From NCBI RefSeq assembly GCF_014235185.1, contig NZ_CP060131.1, positions 2,425,501-2,489,500 of the forward strand: a stretch of 64,000 bases of DNA, read 5' to 3'. Positions within the stretch are counted from its first letter, which is position 1, and each line of letters starts with the position of its first letter. The notes below the pieces were generated by a model. The model was not told the origin of the DNA. It saw only the letters and a list, made by a program, of their open reading frames with translations, and did not search any database. The position numbers were made by a program, and so were the translations under genes. This DNA comes from Pseudonocardia petroleophila (GTDB lineage: Bacteria > Actinomycetota > Actinomycetes > Mycobacteriales > Pseudonocardiaceae). Below are positions 24,978 through 33,431 of the stretch, in pieces.

Positions 24978-25829
24978 TCAGCCGCGGGCGACGACCTCGG
25001 TGCCGGCGACCTTGCCGTCCACCACCTCGTCGAGCGGGTCACCGGTCTCGTCGCACAGCTCGCGCAGCAGGAACGCGGTGACCAGGCCGCGGGTGAGGCG
25101 GCGGGTCTTCGCGTCGGGGCTGCCCGCGAGCAGCAGGTCGCTCCAGTGGATGCCGTCGAGGAAGCCGGTGTGCGTGGCCTTCTTCAGCGTCCGCAGCACG
25201 ACCGGCCCGCCCGCGGCCATCGCCACCGGCTCGGCGTGGCCGCGCGCGGGCGAGACGGTGTCGTTGCCGGCCGCGATGTGCAGGGTCGGGACGGTGACGG
25301 TGCGGGCCGCGTCGAGGGCCGACGGGCGGGTCTGCGCGGCGGCGATCGACACGACCGCCCGCACGCGGGAGTGCCCGGCGGCCGCGAGGATCGCGACGCC
25401 CCCGCCGATGCCGTGGCCGGCGAACGCGGTGCGGCGGGCGTCGACGCTGATCCGGCCGTCGCCCAGGCGCACGCCCGCGCACACGTCGAGGGTGGTGCGC
25501 AGGTCGGCGGCGAGCCCGGCGTGGCTCGGCAGCGCGCCGCGGTGGCTGCCCGGGGCGGCGGCGACGATGCCCCAGGTGGCGAGGTGGCGCAGCAGGTCGG
25601 CGTAGCGGTCGGCCGGCTGGAGCCAGTCGTGCGCGAACGCGACGGCGGGCAGGCCGAGCCCCTCCTCCGGGGCGAACAGGACGCCCGGGATGCCGACCAT
25701 GCCGAGATCGCCGCGCAGCGCGGTAAGCGGTCCCGGGCGGGAGAGCTGGTCGAGGGCGTCCTTCCCCCGGCGCAGCCCGGAGAGCTGCGCGTGCACCGCG
25801 TCGGGCGAGGACGATCGGGTCCGGGTCAC
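24978..25829 (-). CDS. Alpha/beta hydrolase fold protein lacking the nucleophile serine
   Basis: The 283-residue protein has the PET-hydrolase/dienelactone-hydrolase-like fold: oxyanion region 'AFAHDWLQPADRY', acid Asp190 ('GNDTVSP') and His220 ('ATHTGFLDG'). The nucleophile elbow reads 'GHGIGGG', with Gly140 where Ser or Cys is expected, so ordinary hydrolase chemistry should be lost. It may be a structural or ligand-binding pseudoenzyme. GTG start at 25829, divergent from nnrD. No signal peptide. The DNA over the elbow is unambiguous. Confidence 0.75.
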   Translation of the reverse strand: MTRTRSSSPDAVHAQLSGLRRGKDALDQLSRPGPLTALRGDLGMVGIPGVLFAPEEGLGLPAVAFAHDWLQPADRYADLLRHLATWGIVAAAPGSHRGALPSHAGLAADLRTTLDVCAGVRLGDGRISVDARRTAFAGHGIGGGVAILAAAGHSRVRAVVSIAAAQTRPSALDAARTVTVPTLHIAAGNDTVSPARGHAEPVAMAAGGPVVLRTLKKATHTGFLDGIHWSDLLLAGSPDAKTRRLTRGLVTAFLLRELCDETGDPLDEVVDGKVAGTEVVARG

Positions 25830-25964
25830 AGCGCAGAACCGTAGTACCGCGCGGCGTCCGTCGCCGGTCCGGGACGGGCGTGACCCGATCGTGTCCGGTG
25901 GCCGGGAGCCCGGCGGACCTCCCGGATCGGGTCCGGACGCCCGCGGCGGACCGGCCGGACCGCC

Positions 25965-25970
25965 TACTGT
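25965..25970 (+). promoter_or_regulatory. -10 element of nnrD, likely leaderless transcript
   Basis: TACTGT lies seven bases before the nnrD ATG, which would place the transcription start at or next to the start codon. The remaining part of the 148-base divergent gap shows no other clear signal. Confidence 0.45.
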
Positions 25971-25977
25971 CGCCGGC

Positions 25978-27435
25978 ATGTGGGGTGTGTGGACGGCCGG
26001 GCAGATCCGGGACGCCGAGGCGTCGATGATGCGGCGGGTGCCCGGCGAGACGATCATGCGCCGGGCGGCGTACGGGCTCGCGGTGCGGATGCGGGCCGCG
26101 CTCGGGCCCGCCGTCGCGGGACGCCGGGTGGTGCTGCTGGTCGGCGCCGGCCACAACGGGGGCGACGCGCTGTGGGCCGGGTACGAGCTGCGCCGCCGCG
26201 GCGTCGCGGTGACCGCGGTGCTGCTGGTGCCGGACCGGGCGTACGAGCCGGGGCTCAGGGCCCTGCGCCGGGTCGGGGGCCGGGTCGCCGGGGCCGACGG
26301 GGCCGCGGCGCTGGTGGAGCGGGCCGACCTCGTGGTGGACGGGATCGTCGGGATCTCCGGGCGCGGCCCGGTGCGCGACCCCGGGGCCGGGCTGGTGGCC
26401 GCGGCCGCGCGGGCCGGGGTGCCGGTCGTGGCCGTGGACCTGCCCAGCGGCGTCGACACCGACACCGGCGAGGTCCACGACCCCGCGGTCCGGGCCGACG
26501 CGACCGTGACCTTCGGGGCCCGCAAGCCGGTGCACGCGCTGGCCGCGCCGTCGTGCGGGCCGGTGCACCTCGTCGACTTCGGGCTGGGCCCGTACCTGCC
26601 CGAGCCGCACGCGCAGGTGCTCGAGGCCGCCGACGTCGCGGCCCGCTGGCCGATCCCGGGGCCGACCGACGACAAGTACACGCAGGGCGTCGTCGGGATC
26701 GCGGCCGGCTCGGCGGTCTACCCCGGCGCGGCCGTGCTGGCCGCGGGCGCCGCGGTGCTCGCCACCAGCGGGATGGTCCGCTACGCGGGAACCGGGGCCG
26801 AGGCCGTGCACGCGCGGTGGCCGGAGGTGGTGGCGACCCGGGACGTCGACGCGGCGGGGCGGACCCAGGCCTGGACGGTCGGGCCCGGCTCGGGCACCGA
26901 CGACGCCGGTCGCGCGACGGTCCGGGCCGCGCTCGACCGCGACGTCCCGCTGTGCCTCGACGCCGACGCGATCACCCTGCTCGGGGCGCACGCCGACCTG
27001 CGCGACGCCGTGCGCGGCCGGCCGGTCGTGGTGACGCCGCACGACCGGGAGTTCGCCCGGCTGGCCGGGGACGTGGGAGCCGACCGGATCGGCGCGGCGC
27101 GGCGGGCGGCCGCCGACCTCGGGGTGACCGTGCTGCTCAAGGGCAACGCGACCGTCGTCGCCGCCCCGGACGGACGCGCGCTCGTGCACCCGTCGACGAC
27201 GTCGTGGGCGGCCACGGCGGGATCGGGCGACGTGCTGTCCGGGATCATCGGGGCCCTGCTCGCCGCCGGGCTGGAGCCCTGGTGGGCGGCGGGGTGCGGC
27301 GCGTTCGTGCACGCCCGCGCCGCCGAGATCGCCGCCGACGGGGCCCCCGCCCCGGCCTCCCTGATGCAGGCCGCGATCCCGGCGGCCGTCCGTTCCCTGT
27401 TCGCCCCGGCCACCGCCCAAGATCGTCCGCGGTGA
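25978..27435 (+). CDS. nnrD: Bifunctional NAD(P)H-hydrate epimerase / ADP-dependent dehydratase
   Basis: This repairs hydrated NADH and NADPH. The 485-residue fusion has an N-terminal YjeF_N epimerase domain (about 1-215: 'VVLLVGAGHNGGDALWAGYE', 'AVDLPSGVDTDTGEV') and a C-terminal ribokinase-like dehydratase (about 225-485: 'VVTPHDREFARL', 'VLLKGNATVV', 'TAGSGDVLSGIIGALLAAG'). Both active-site loops are intact. The ATG at 25978 is immediately downstream of a -10 motif. alr follows after 58 bases, as in other Actinobacteria. Confidence 0.93.
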   Translation: MWGVWTAGQIRDAEASMMRRVPGETIMRRAAYGLAVRMRAALGPAVAGRRVVLLVGAGHNGGDALWAGYELRRRGVAVTAVLLVPDRAYEPGLRALRRVGGRVAGADGAAALVERADLVVDGIVGISGRGPVRDPGAGLVAAAARAGVPVVAVDLPSGVDTDTGEVHDPAVRADATVTFGARKPVHALAAPSCGPVHLVDFGLGPYLPEPHAQVLEAADVAARWPIPGPTDDKYTQGVVGIAAGSAVYPGAAVLAAGAAVLATSGMVRYAGTGAEAVHARWPEVVATRDVDAAGRTQAWTVGPGSGTDDAGRATVRAALDRDVPLCLDADAITLLGAHADLRDAVRGRPVVVTPHDREFARLAGDVGADRIGAARRAAADLGVTVLLKGNATVVAAPDGRALVHPSTTSWAATAGSGDVLSGIIGALLAAGLEPWWAAGCGAFVHARAAEIAADGAPAPASLMQAAIPAAVRSLFAPATAQDRPR

Positions 27436-27493
27436 GGGGACGCACGCCCGCCGCGGGACCCCCGGCCGCGGCCGGTGATGCGATGATGCCGTC

Positions 27494-28639
27494 GTGACTT
27501 CGTCGGGGACGGCCCGGGTCGAGGCGGTGATCGACCTCGACGCCGTGCGCCACAACATCGGGGTGCTCGCCGCCGCGGCCGCGCAGGCCCAGGTCATGGC
27601 CGTGGTCAAGGCCGACGGGTACGGCCACGGGGCCGTGCCGGTCGCGCGGGCCGCGCTCTCGGCCGGGGCGACCTGGCTGGGCGTCTGCACGATCGAGGAG
27701 GCGCTGGAGCTGCGGGCGGCCGGGATCACGGCCCCGCTGCTGTCGTGGCTGCACGTGCCCGACGACGACTTCGCCGCCGCGGTCGCCGCCGATGTCGACC
27801 TGTCGGTGTCCTCGCGCGAGCACCTCGCCGCCGTGCTGGCCGGGGCCCGGGCGGCCGGGCGCCTGGCGCGGCTGCACCTCAAGATCGACACCGGGCTGTC
27901 CCGCAACGGCGCCCCCGCGGCGGCGTGGGCCGACCTGCTCGACGACGCCGCGAAGGCCGCCGCCGACGGCACCTGCGAGGTGACGGCCGTGTGGTCGCAC
28001 CTGGCGCACGCCGACGCCCCGCACCACCCGACGCTCGACCGGCAGGCCACCCGGCTCACCGCCGCCTGGCAGGCCGCCCGCGACCGGGGCCTCGCCCCGC
28101 TGCGGCACCTGGCGAACTCCGCGGCCACCCTCACCCGGCCCGACCTCCACTTCGACATCGTCCGTCCGGGCATCGCCGTCTACGGTCTCGACCCGCTCGA
28201 CCGGCCCGTCGAGGAGAGCCCGCTGCGCCCGGTGATGACGCTGCGGGCGCGCGTCGCGCTGGTGAAGCGGGTGCCCGCGGGCGAGGGCGTGTCCTACGGC
28301 CACGAGTGGACCACCCCGGCGGAGACGACGCTGGCGCTGATCCCCGCGGGCTACGCCGACGGGGTGCCGCGGCGGCTGAACCGCAACGCCCGGATGCAGG
28401 TGCTGATCGGTGGCCGGCTGCGGCCGGTGGTCGGGCGGGTGTGCATGGACCAGGTGGTGGTCGACTGCGGCCCGGACACCGACGTGCGGCCCGGTGACCA
28501 CGCGGTGCTGTTCGGTCCGGGTGACGACGGCGGCCCCACCGCCCAGGACTGGGCCGACGAGCTCGACACGATCCACTACGAGATCGCCACGGGTGTGCAC
28601 GGCAACCGCGTGACCCGCACCGTGGTCGGCGCGTCGTGA
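27494..28639 (+). CDS. alr: Alanine racemase
   Basis: The PLP enzyme makes D-alanine for peptidoglycan. PLP lysine is K39 ('AVVKADGYGHG') and the second catalytic residue is Tyr268 ('VSYGHEW'); 'GRVCMDQVVVDC' is the conserved C-terminal domain motif. 381 residues, usual size. The start is GTG 27494. Its stop overlaps the GTG of the next alpha/beta hydrolase gene, and a run of overlapping genes continues to the HAD gene. Confidence 0.95.
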   Translation: MTSSGTARVEAVIDLDAVRHNIGVLAAAAAQAQVMAVVKADGYGHGAVPVARAALSAGATWLGVCTIEEALELRAAGITAPLLSWLHVPDDDFAAAVAADVDLSVSSREHLAAVLAGARAAGRLARLHLKIDTGLSRNGAPAAAWADLLDDAAKAAADGTCEVTAVWSHLAHADAPHHPTLDRQATRLTAAWQAARDRGLAPLRHLANSAATLTRPDLHFDIVRPGIAVYGLDPLDRPVEESPLRPVMTLRARVALVKRVPAGEGVSYGHEWTTPAETTLALIPAGYADGVPRRLNRNARMQVLIGGRLRPVVGRVCMDQVVVDCGPDTDVRPGDHAVLFGPGDDGGPTAQDWADELDTIHYEIATGVHGNRVTRTVVGAS

Positions 28640-29790
28640 AGCGGCCCGGGGTCTGGCAGACCGTCGGTGTGGCGGGTGGCGTCGTGGGCGCGGCCGCCAC
28701 CGGCGTGGCGGTGGGCGCGGCCGCCCGCAAGCGCAAGCAGATCGCCACCGCCCGGCGGCGGCTCGCGACGCAGATGTCGGAGGGCTCGTCCGAGCCGGGG
28801 ATGCTCCCGCCGGGTGAGCCCTCGTCGGTGACCGCCGACGACGGCGTGCGGCTGTCCTGCGAGGAGATCGACCTCTCCGACGGCCCCGCCGACGCCCCGG
28901 TCCTCACCGTCGTCCTCGTGCACGGGTTCGCCCTCGACCGCCGCACCTGGCACTTCCAGCGCCGGTCGCTGGCCGAGCTGGTCGACCCCGCCGTGCGGCT
29001 GGTCCTGTACGACCAGCGCAGCCACGGCCGCTCCGAGCGCGCCTCGCGGGAGAGCTGCACGATCGAGCAGCTCGGCCGCGACCTCGACGCCGTGATCCGC
29101 GCGCTCGCCCCGGAGGGCCCGCTGGTGCTCGTCGGGCACTCCATGGGCGGCATGACGCTCATGGCGCTGGCCGAGCAGCACCCGGAGCTGTTCACCGAGC
29201 GCGTGCTCGGGGTGGCCCTGGTCGCCACCTCGGCGGGCGAGGTGGCGAGCGCCGGCCTGCAGGGCGCGCTGCTGTCGCGGCGCAACCCGCTGACCCGGGG
29301 TGTCGGCCTGCTCGCCCGGCTGCAGCCCACGCTCGTCGACGTGGTGCGGGGGGTGGCGGGCGACCTGATCTGGGCGATCACCCGCAGCTTCGCGTACGGC
29401 GACCGCAGCGTGGCGCCCTGGCTGGTCGACCTGGTGGACACCATGATCAGCTCCAACGCGGTCGACGCGCTGACCGACTTCGTCGACACCGTGGGCAGCC
29501 ACGACCGGGTGGCGGCGCTGCCCGCACTCGCGGGTTGCGAGGTGCTCGTGGCCGCGGGCGAGGCCGACCGCGTGATCCCGTTCGCGCACTCCGAGCGGAT
29601 CGCGGCGGAGCTGCCCGACGCGACGCTGGTGCGCTTCCCCGGGGTGGGGCACCTGCCGATGCTGGAGCAGCACGAGGCGATGGACGAGGCGCTGATCGGG
29701 CTGCTGCAGCGCAGTGCGGCACGCATCGGGACCGGCTCGGGCACCGACACCGGTCCCGGGCGGCCGCGGCGGTTCCGGAGGCGGGCATGA
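28636..29790 (+). CDS. Alpha/beta hydrolase with N-terminal membrane anchor
   Basis: The 384-residue protein starts with a hydrophobic helix (about residues 8-30, 'VAGGVVGAAATGVAVGAA') followed by 'RKRKQ', so it is probably membrane tethered. The hydrolase domain has 'VLVHGFALDRRTW', Ser169 in 'GHSMGGM', Asp near 312 ('AAGEADRVIPF') and His near 340 ('GVGHLPMLE'), a complete triad. Its substrate is unknown. The gene sits between alr and tsaE in many Actinobacteria. It overlaps both neighbours by four bases (GTGA and ATGA). Confidence 0.85.
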   Translation: MKRPGVWQTVGVAGGVVGAAATGVAVGAAARKRKQIATARRRLATQMSEGSSEPGMLPPGEPSSVTADDGVRLSCEEIDLSDGPADAPVLTVVLVHGFALDRRTWHFQRRSLAELVDPAVRLVLYDQRSHGRSERASRESCTIEQLGRDLDAVIRALAPEGPLVLVGHSMGGMTLMALAEQHPELFTERVLGVALVATSAGEVASAGLQGALLSRRNPLTRGVGLLARLQPTLVDVVRGVAGDLIWAITRSFAYGDRSVAPWLVDLVDTMISSNAVDALTDFVDTVGSHDRVAALPALAGCEVLVAAGEADRVIPFAHSERIAAELPDATLVRFPGVGHLPMLEQHEAMDEALIGLLQRSAARIGTGSGTDTGPGRPRRFRRRA

Positions 29791-30305
29791 GCGCGCGGCA
29801 GCACGACGCCGCCCCCGTCGCGCCGGACCCCGCCCCCGCACCGGACCCCGCCCCGCTGGAGCTGCCCGACGTCGCCGACACCGAGGCGCTGGGCGAACGA
29901 CTGGCGGCCGGTCTCGCGGCCGGTGACCTGGTGGTGCTGTCGGGCCCGCTGGGCGCGGGCAAGACGGCGTTCGTGCGGGGGCTCGCCCGCGGGCTCGGGG
30001 TGAGCGGCCCGGTGACGTCGCCGACGTTCGTGATCGCCCGCGAGCACCGCGCCGGACCGCGGGGGGTGCCGCTGGTGCACGTCGACGCGTACCGCCTCGG
30101 GATGGCCGCCGACGTGGCCGCGGAGCTGGACGACCTCGACCTCGACACCGACCTCGCCGACGCGGTGGTGGCCGTGGAGTGGGGCGAGGGGGTGGCCGAG
30201 CGGCTCTCGGCGCGGCACCTGCTGGTGCGCCTGCACCGGCGCCCCGACGACGTGCGGGAAGCGACGGTCGTGCGGGTGGAGGCCCCGGGGGACCAGACGC
30301 CGTGA
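29787..30305 (+). CDS. tsaE: tRNA t6A biosynthesis ATPase TsaE
   Basis: TsaE is the P-loop ATPase that cycles the TsaB-TsaD complex in t6A37 synthesis. The 172-residue product has Walker A Lys59 ('GPLGAGKTAFVRGLARGLG'), 'VTSPTFVIAREH', 'VHVDAYRLG' and 'VVAVEWGEG'. An N-terminal Pro/Asp-rich segment of about 25 residues is extra. The ATG overlaps the upstream stop; its own stop overlaps the HAD gene. Confidence 0.93.
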   Translation: MSARQHDAAPVAPDPAPAPDPAPLELPDVADTEALGERLAAGLAAGDLVVLSGPLGAGKTAFVRGLARGLGVSGPVTSPTFVIAREHRAGPRGVPLVHVDAYRLGMAADVAAELDDLDLDTDLADAVVAVEWGEGVAERLSARHLLVRLHRRPDDVREATVVRVEAPGDQTP

Positions 30306-31003
30306 CCGTCGAGGCCGTGATCTTCGACTGGGGCGGCACGCTGACGCCCTGGATCTCCCTCGATCCGCACGACGCGTGGCGGGCCTACGCGTGCACCCGG
30401 CACTCCGACGACGACGAGCGCGCCGCGGAGCTCGCCGCCGCGCTCCTCGCGGCCGACGACGCGCGGTGGGCCGGCGTGCGCGACTCCCACCGCGCGTTCA
30501 CCACCGCCGACGTGATCGCCGACGCGGAGGCGGGCCACGACCCCGCCGCGCTCGACGCCTACCGCGACGTGTGGGTGCAGGCCACCCACACCGACCCCGA
30601 GGCGGCGCCGATGCTCGCCGAGCTGAGCGAGCGCGGCCTGCTGCTCGGTGTGCTCTCCTCGACGGCCTGGCCCGGGGACTGGCACGAGGAGTGGCTGCGC
30701 CGCGACGGCGTGCTCGACTACTTCGACGCCTGCGTGTGGAGCAGCGACCTGGCCTTCACCAAGCCGCACCCCACCGCGTTCCGGGCCGCGATGGACGGGC
30801 TGGGCGTGGCGCACCCCGAACGCTGCGTGTACGTCGGCGACCGGCCCTACGACGACATCAGTGGGGCGAAGGGCATCGGGATGAGGGCGGTGCTGGTGCC
30901 CCACTCCGACATCCCGCTCGTGCAGCAGGTGCCGGTGGACGTGCACCCCGACGGCGTGATCCAGAGCCTCGCCGATCTCCCGGACCTGCTCGCGGACTGG
31001 TGA
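30302..31003 (+). CDS. HAD-superfamily hydrolase
   Basis: The 233-residue protein has HAD motif I 'FDWGGTLT' (nucleophile Asp, second Asp replaced by Gly as in many HAD members), motif II 'LSSTAW', the Lys motif 'FTKPHP' and motif IV 'VYVGDRPYDDISGAK'. It should be a small-molecule phosphatase, substrate unknown. It is inserted between tsaE and tsaB and overlaps tsaE by GTGA, so it is co-translated with the t6A gene. Cap region about residues 20-110. Confidence 0.85.
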   Translation: MTVEAVIFDWGGTLTPWISLDPHDAWRAYACTRHSDDDERAAELAAALLAADDARWAGVRDSHRAFTTADVIADAEAGHDPAALDAYRDVWVQATHTDPEAAPMLAELSERGLLLGVLSSTAWPGDWHEEWLRRDGVLDYFDACVWSSDLAFTKPHPTAFRAAMDGLGVAHPERCVYVGDRPYDDISGAKGIGMRAVLVPHSDIPLVQQVPVDVHPDGVIQSLADLPDLLADW

Positions 31004-31140
31004 ACCCGGCCGGGTGCTCACGGCCCGGACTCCCCCGCGCCCGGTGGGCGGGGTGGCGGGGTGGGGTGTCTCGGTCATGGCGCCGACGGTCCGGCTCCAC
31101 CCCGACAGGACCCGCCCCGACCACCGACCGCGATCGCGAG

Positions 31141-31168
31141 TTGTCCACATCGGCGGGAGTTGTCCACA
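31141..31168. promoter_or_regulatory. Two perfect actinobacterial DnaA boxes upstream of tsaB
   Basis: TTGTCCACA occurs at 31141-31149 and again at 31160-31168, in the same orientation, 10 bases apart, in the 216-base gap between the HAD gene and tsaB. TTGTCCACA is the preferred DnaA box of high-GC Actinobacteria. The pair lies 51-79 bases before the tsaB start, close to its probable promoter. No dnaA or dnaN gene is present here, so this is not oriC. Confidence 0.65.
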
Positions 31169-31207
31169 GGTCGGCGGCCCGTCGGCACGGGACGGGAGGG
31201 ACGCTCG

Positions 31208-31213
31208 TAGCCT
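31208..31213 (+). promoter_or_regulatory. -10 element of tsaB, likely leaderless transcript
   Basis: TAGCCT lies six bases before the GTG start of tsaB. It is only 39 bases from the second DnaA box, so DnaA bound there could affect this promoter. Confidence 0.45.
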
Positions 31214-31219
31214 GGGCGG

Positions 31220-31903
31220 GTGCTCGTACTGGCCCTGGACACCGCGACACCCGCCGTCACCGCGGGTGTCGTCGAGCTGACGACGGACGCGGTCGTACCC
31301 CGGTCGGTGCGCGTCGTGCACGATCCGCGCAAGCACGCGGAGCTGCTCATGCCGGGGGTGCTCGCCGCGTGCGCCGACGCCGGGACGGCGCTGCGGGAGA
31401 TCGGCGCGATCGTCGTCGGCACCGGGCCGGGCCCGTTCACCGGGCTGCGGGTCGGGATGGTCACCGCGGCCGCCCTCGGTGACGCGCTCGGCGTGCCGGT
31501 GCACGGCGTGTGCTCCCTCGACGCGATCGCCGCCGATGCCGTCGATGCGGCCGCGATCGACGCGGCCGCGGGTGCCGGGCCGCTGCTCGTCGTCACCGAC
31601 GCCCGGCGCCGCGAGGTCTACTGGGCGGTTTACGACGGGTCCGGGGCCCGGACCGACGGCCCGCACGTGGAGTCACCCGCGGCGCTGGTCGAGCGGGGCC
31701 TGTCGGTGGCCGCGGCCGCGGGCGGGTCGGCCGCGGGCCTGGGGTGGCCGGTGCGCGAGCCGGCGGCGCCGTCGCCGCGCGGGCTGGTCGCGGTCGCCGC
31801 GTCGGCGGTGCGGGCGGGCGGCGATCCCGGGCCGCTGGAGCCGCTGTACCTGCGCCGCCCCGACGCCCAGGAGCCGGGTGCGCGCAAGAAGGTGAGCGCG
31901 TGA
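31220..31903 (+). CDS. tsaB: tRNA t6A biosynthesis protein TsaB
   Basis: TsaB is the catalytically silent ASKHA partner of TsaD. The 227-residue product starts (GTG) '[19 protein letters not shown]' and has '[20 protein letters not shown]', the most conserved segment. The C-terminus '[20 protein letters not shown]' is typical for actinobacterial TsaB. It leads a new three-gene unit tsaB-rimI-tsaD with overlapping ends. Confidence 0.94.
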   Translation: MLVLALDTATPAVTAGVVELTTDAVVPRSVRVVHDPRKHAELLMPGVLAACADAGTALREIGAIVVGTGPGPFTGLRVGMVTAAALGDALGVPVHGVCSLDAIAADAVDAAAIDAAAGAGPLLVVTDARRREVYWAVYDGSGARTDGPHVESPAALVERGLSVAAAAGGSAAGLGWPVREPAAPSPRGLVAVAASAVRAGGDPGPLEPLYLRRPDAQEPGARKKVSA

Positions 31904-32352
31904 TGACCATCGACGAGCTGCGCGAGGACGACGCGCCCCGCTGCGCCGAGCTGGAGGGGCTGCTGTTCCCCGAGGACGACCCGTGGAGCGAGCGCGCCTT
32001 CCGCGACGAGGTCCGGATGGGGCACCTCTACCGCGCCGCCCGCGAGGGCGACACGCTCGTCGGGTACGCCGGGCTCGCGTTCGTCGCGGGCCCGCCGCAG
32101 GCCGAGGCGGAGATCCACACGATCGGCGTCGACCCGTCCCACCAGGGCCGCGGGATCGGCCGCACGCTGCTGCGCGAGCTGCTGGCCGTCGCCGACGCCG
32201 AGCGGGCCACGGTGTTCCTCGAGGTCCGCACCGACAACGCACCCGCACGCGCGCTCTACGAGTCGGAGGGATTCACCGTGGTCGGCCTGCGCAGGCGCTA
32301 CTACCGGCCCAGCGGGGCCGACGCCCACACGATGCGGAGGGACGCCCGGTGA
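31903..32352 (+). CDS. rimI: Ribosomal protein S18-alanine N-acetyltransferase RimI (GNAT)
   Basis: The 149-residue GNAT protein has the acetyl-CoA pyrophosphate loop '[14 protein letters not shown]' and '[20 protein letters not shown]', diagnostic of RimI. Actual targets beyond S18 are possible. I chose the ATG at 31903, sharing one base with the tsaB stop (TGATG); a GTG at 31900 would add one residue. Its stop overlaps tsaD. Confidence 0.92.
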   Translation: MTIDELREDDAPRCAELEGLLFPEDDPWSERAFRDEVRMGHLYRAAREGDTLVGYAGLAFVAGPPQAEAEIHTIGVDPSHQGRGIGRTLLRELLAVADAERATVFLEVRTDNAPARALYESEGFTVVGLRRRYYRPSGADAHTMRRDAR

Positions 32353-33386
32353 TCGTCCTGGGCATCGAGACCTCGTGCGACGAGACCGGGGTCGGGATCG
32401 TGCGCGCCGACGGTCCGGCACCGGAGCTGCTGGCCAACGAGGTGGCGTCCTCGGTCGACGAGCACGCGCGCTTCGGCGGCGTGGTGCCGGAGGTCGCCTC
32501 GCGCGCCCACCTGCAGGCGATGGTGCCCGCGGTGCGCCGGGCGCTCGCGACCGCCGGGATCGCCGCGCGCGACGTCGACGCCGTCGCCGTCACCGCGGGG
32601 CCGGGGCTCACCGGGGCGCTGCTCGTCGGGGTCGCCGCGGCGAAGGCCTACGCCACCGCGTGGGACGTGCCGCTCTACGGCGTCAACCACCTCGCCGCGC
32701 ACGTCGCCGTCGACACGCTGCAGAACGGTCCGCTGCCGCCGTGCCTCGCGCTGCTGGTCTCCGGCGGGCACTCCAGCCTGCTCGACGTGCCCGACGTCGC
32801 CGGGCCGGTCACGCCGCTTGGCGCCACCATCGACGACGCCGCGGGAGAGGCCTTCGACAAGATCGCCCGCCTCCTCGGGCTGCCGTTCCCCGGGGGCCCG
32901 CACGTCGACCGCGTGGCCCGCGACGGCGACCCGCGCGCGGTGGCCTTCCCCCGCGGCCTCACCGGCCCCCGCGACGCCCCCTTCGACTTCTCCTTCTCCG
33001 GCCTGAAGACCGCGGTCGCCCGGCACGTCGAGGCGCTGGAGCGGGCGGGCACCCCGGTGCCCGTCGCCGACGTGGCGGCGAGCTTCCAGGAGGCCGTCGT
33101 CGACGTGCTCACGGCGAAGGCCGTGCGGGCGGCGCGGGAGCGGGGGATGGAGACGCTGCTGCTCGGCGGCGGGGTCGCGGCCAACTCGCGGCTGCGGGCG
33201 CTCGCCCAGGAGCGCTGCGACGCCGCGGGCATCGTGCTGCGCGTGCCCCGCCCGGGCCTGTGCACCGACAACGGGGCCATGGTGGCGGCGCTCGGCGCGC
33301 ACCTGCTCGTCGGCGGGGCGCCGGCGAGCCCGCTGGACCTGCCGGCCGACTCCTCGATGCCGGTCACCGAGGTGCTGGTCTCCTAG
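32349..33386 (+). CDS. tsaD: tRNA N6-threonylcarbamoyladenosine transferase TsaD
   Basis: TsaD transfers threonylcarbamoyl to A37 of ANN-decoding tRNAs. The 345-residue product (GTG start) reads '[16 protein letters not shown]', contains the metal ligands of 'HLAAHV' and the 'SGGHSSLL' loop, then '[13 protein letters not shown]' and 'CTDNGAMVA'. Length and motifs are normal. The 3' end is odd: a 15-base imperfect unit that encodes the last codons repeats in frame beyond the TAG stop. Confidence 0.95.
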   Translation: MIVLGIETSCDETGVGIVRADGPAPELLANEVASSVDEHARFGGVVPEVASRAHLQAMVPAVRRALATAGIAARDVDAVAVTAGPGLTGALLVGVAAAKAYATAWDVPLYGVNHLAAHVAVDTLQNGPLPPCLALLVSGGHSSLLDVPDVAGPVTPLGATIDDAAGEAFDKIARLLGLPFPGGPHVDRVARDGDPRAVAFPRGLTGPRDAPFDFSFSGLKTAVARHVEALERAGTPVPVADVAASFQEAVVDVLTAKAVRAARERGMETLLLGGGVAANSRLRALAQERCDAAGIVLRVPRPGLCTDNGAMVAALGAHLLVGGAPASPLDLPADSSMPVTEVLVS

Positions 33387-33431
33387 GCGCTGGTCTCCGA
33401 GGCGCCGGTCACCGGGGCGCCGGTCGGGTAG
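33372..33431 (+). repeat. Four in-frame 15-base tandem repeats spanning the tsaD stop
   Basis: The units GTGCTGGTCTCCTAG, GCGCTGGTCTCCGAG, GCGCCGGTCACCGGG and GCGCCGGTCGGGTAG follow one another without gaps. The first contains the tsaD TAG stop and the last ends in another in-frame TAG, so read-through would add 14 residues after the stop position (ALVSEAPVTGAPVG). This is consistent with tandem duplication and drift. It fills the whole gap to the convergent aldo/keto reductase gene. Confidence 0.7.

Noticed and set aside
31141-31168. Origin of replication suggested by DnaA boxes
   Set aside because: Only two boxes, no AT-rich unwinding region, and no dnaA, dnaN, rpmH or parAB genes nearby. 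Kept as regulatory or titration sites instead.
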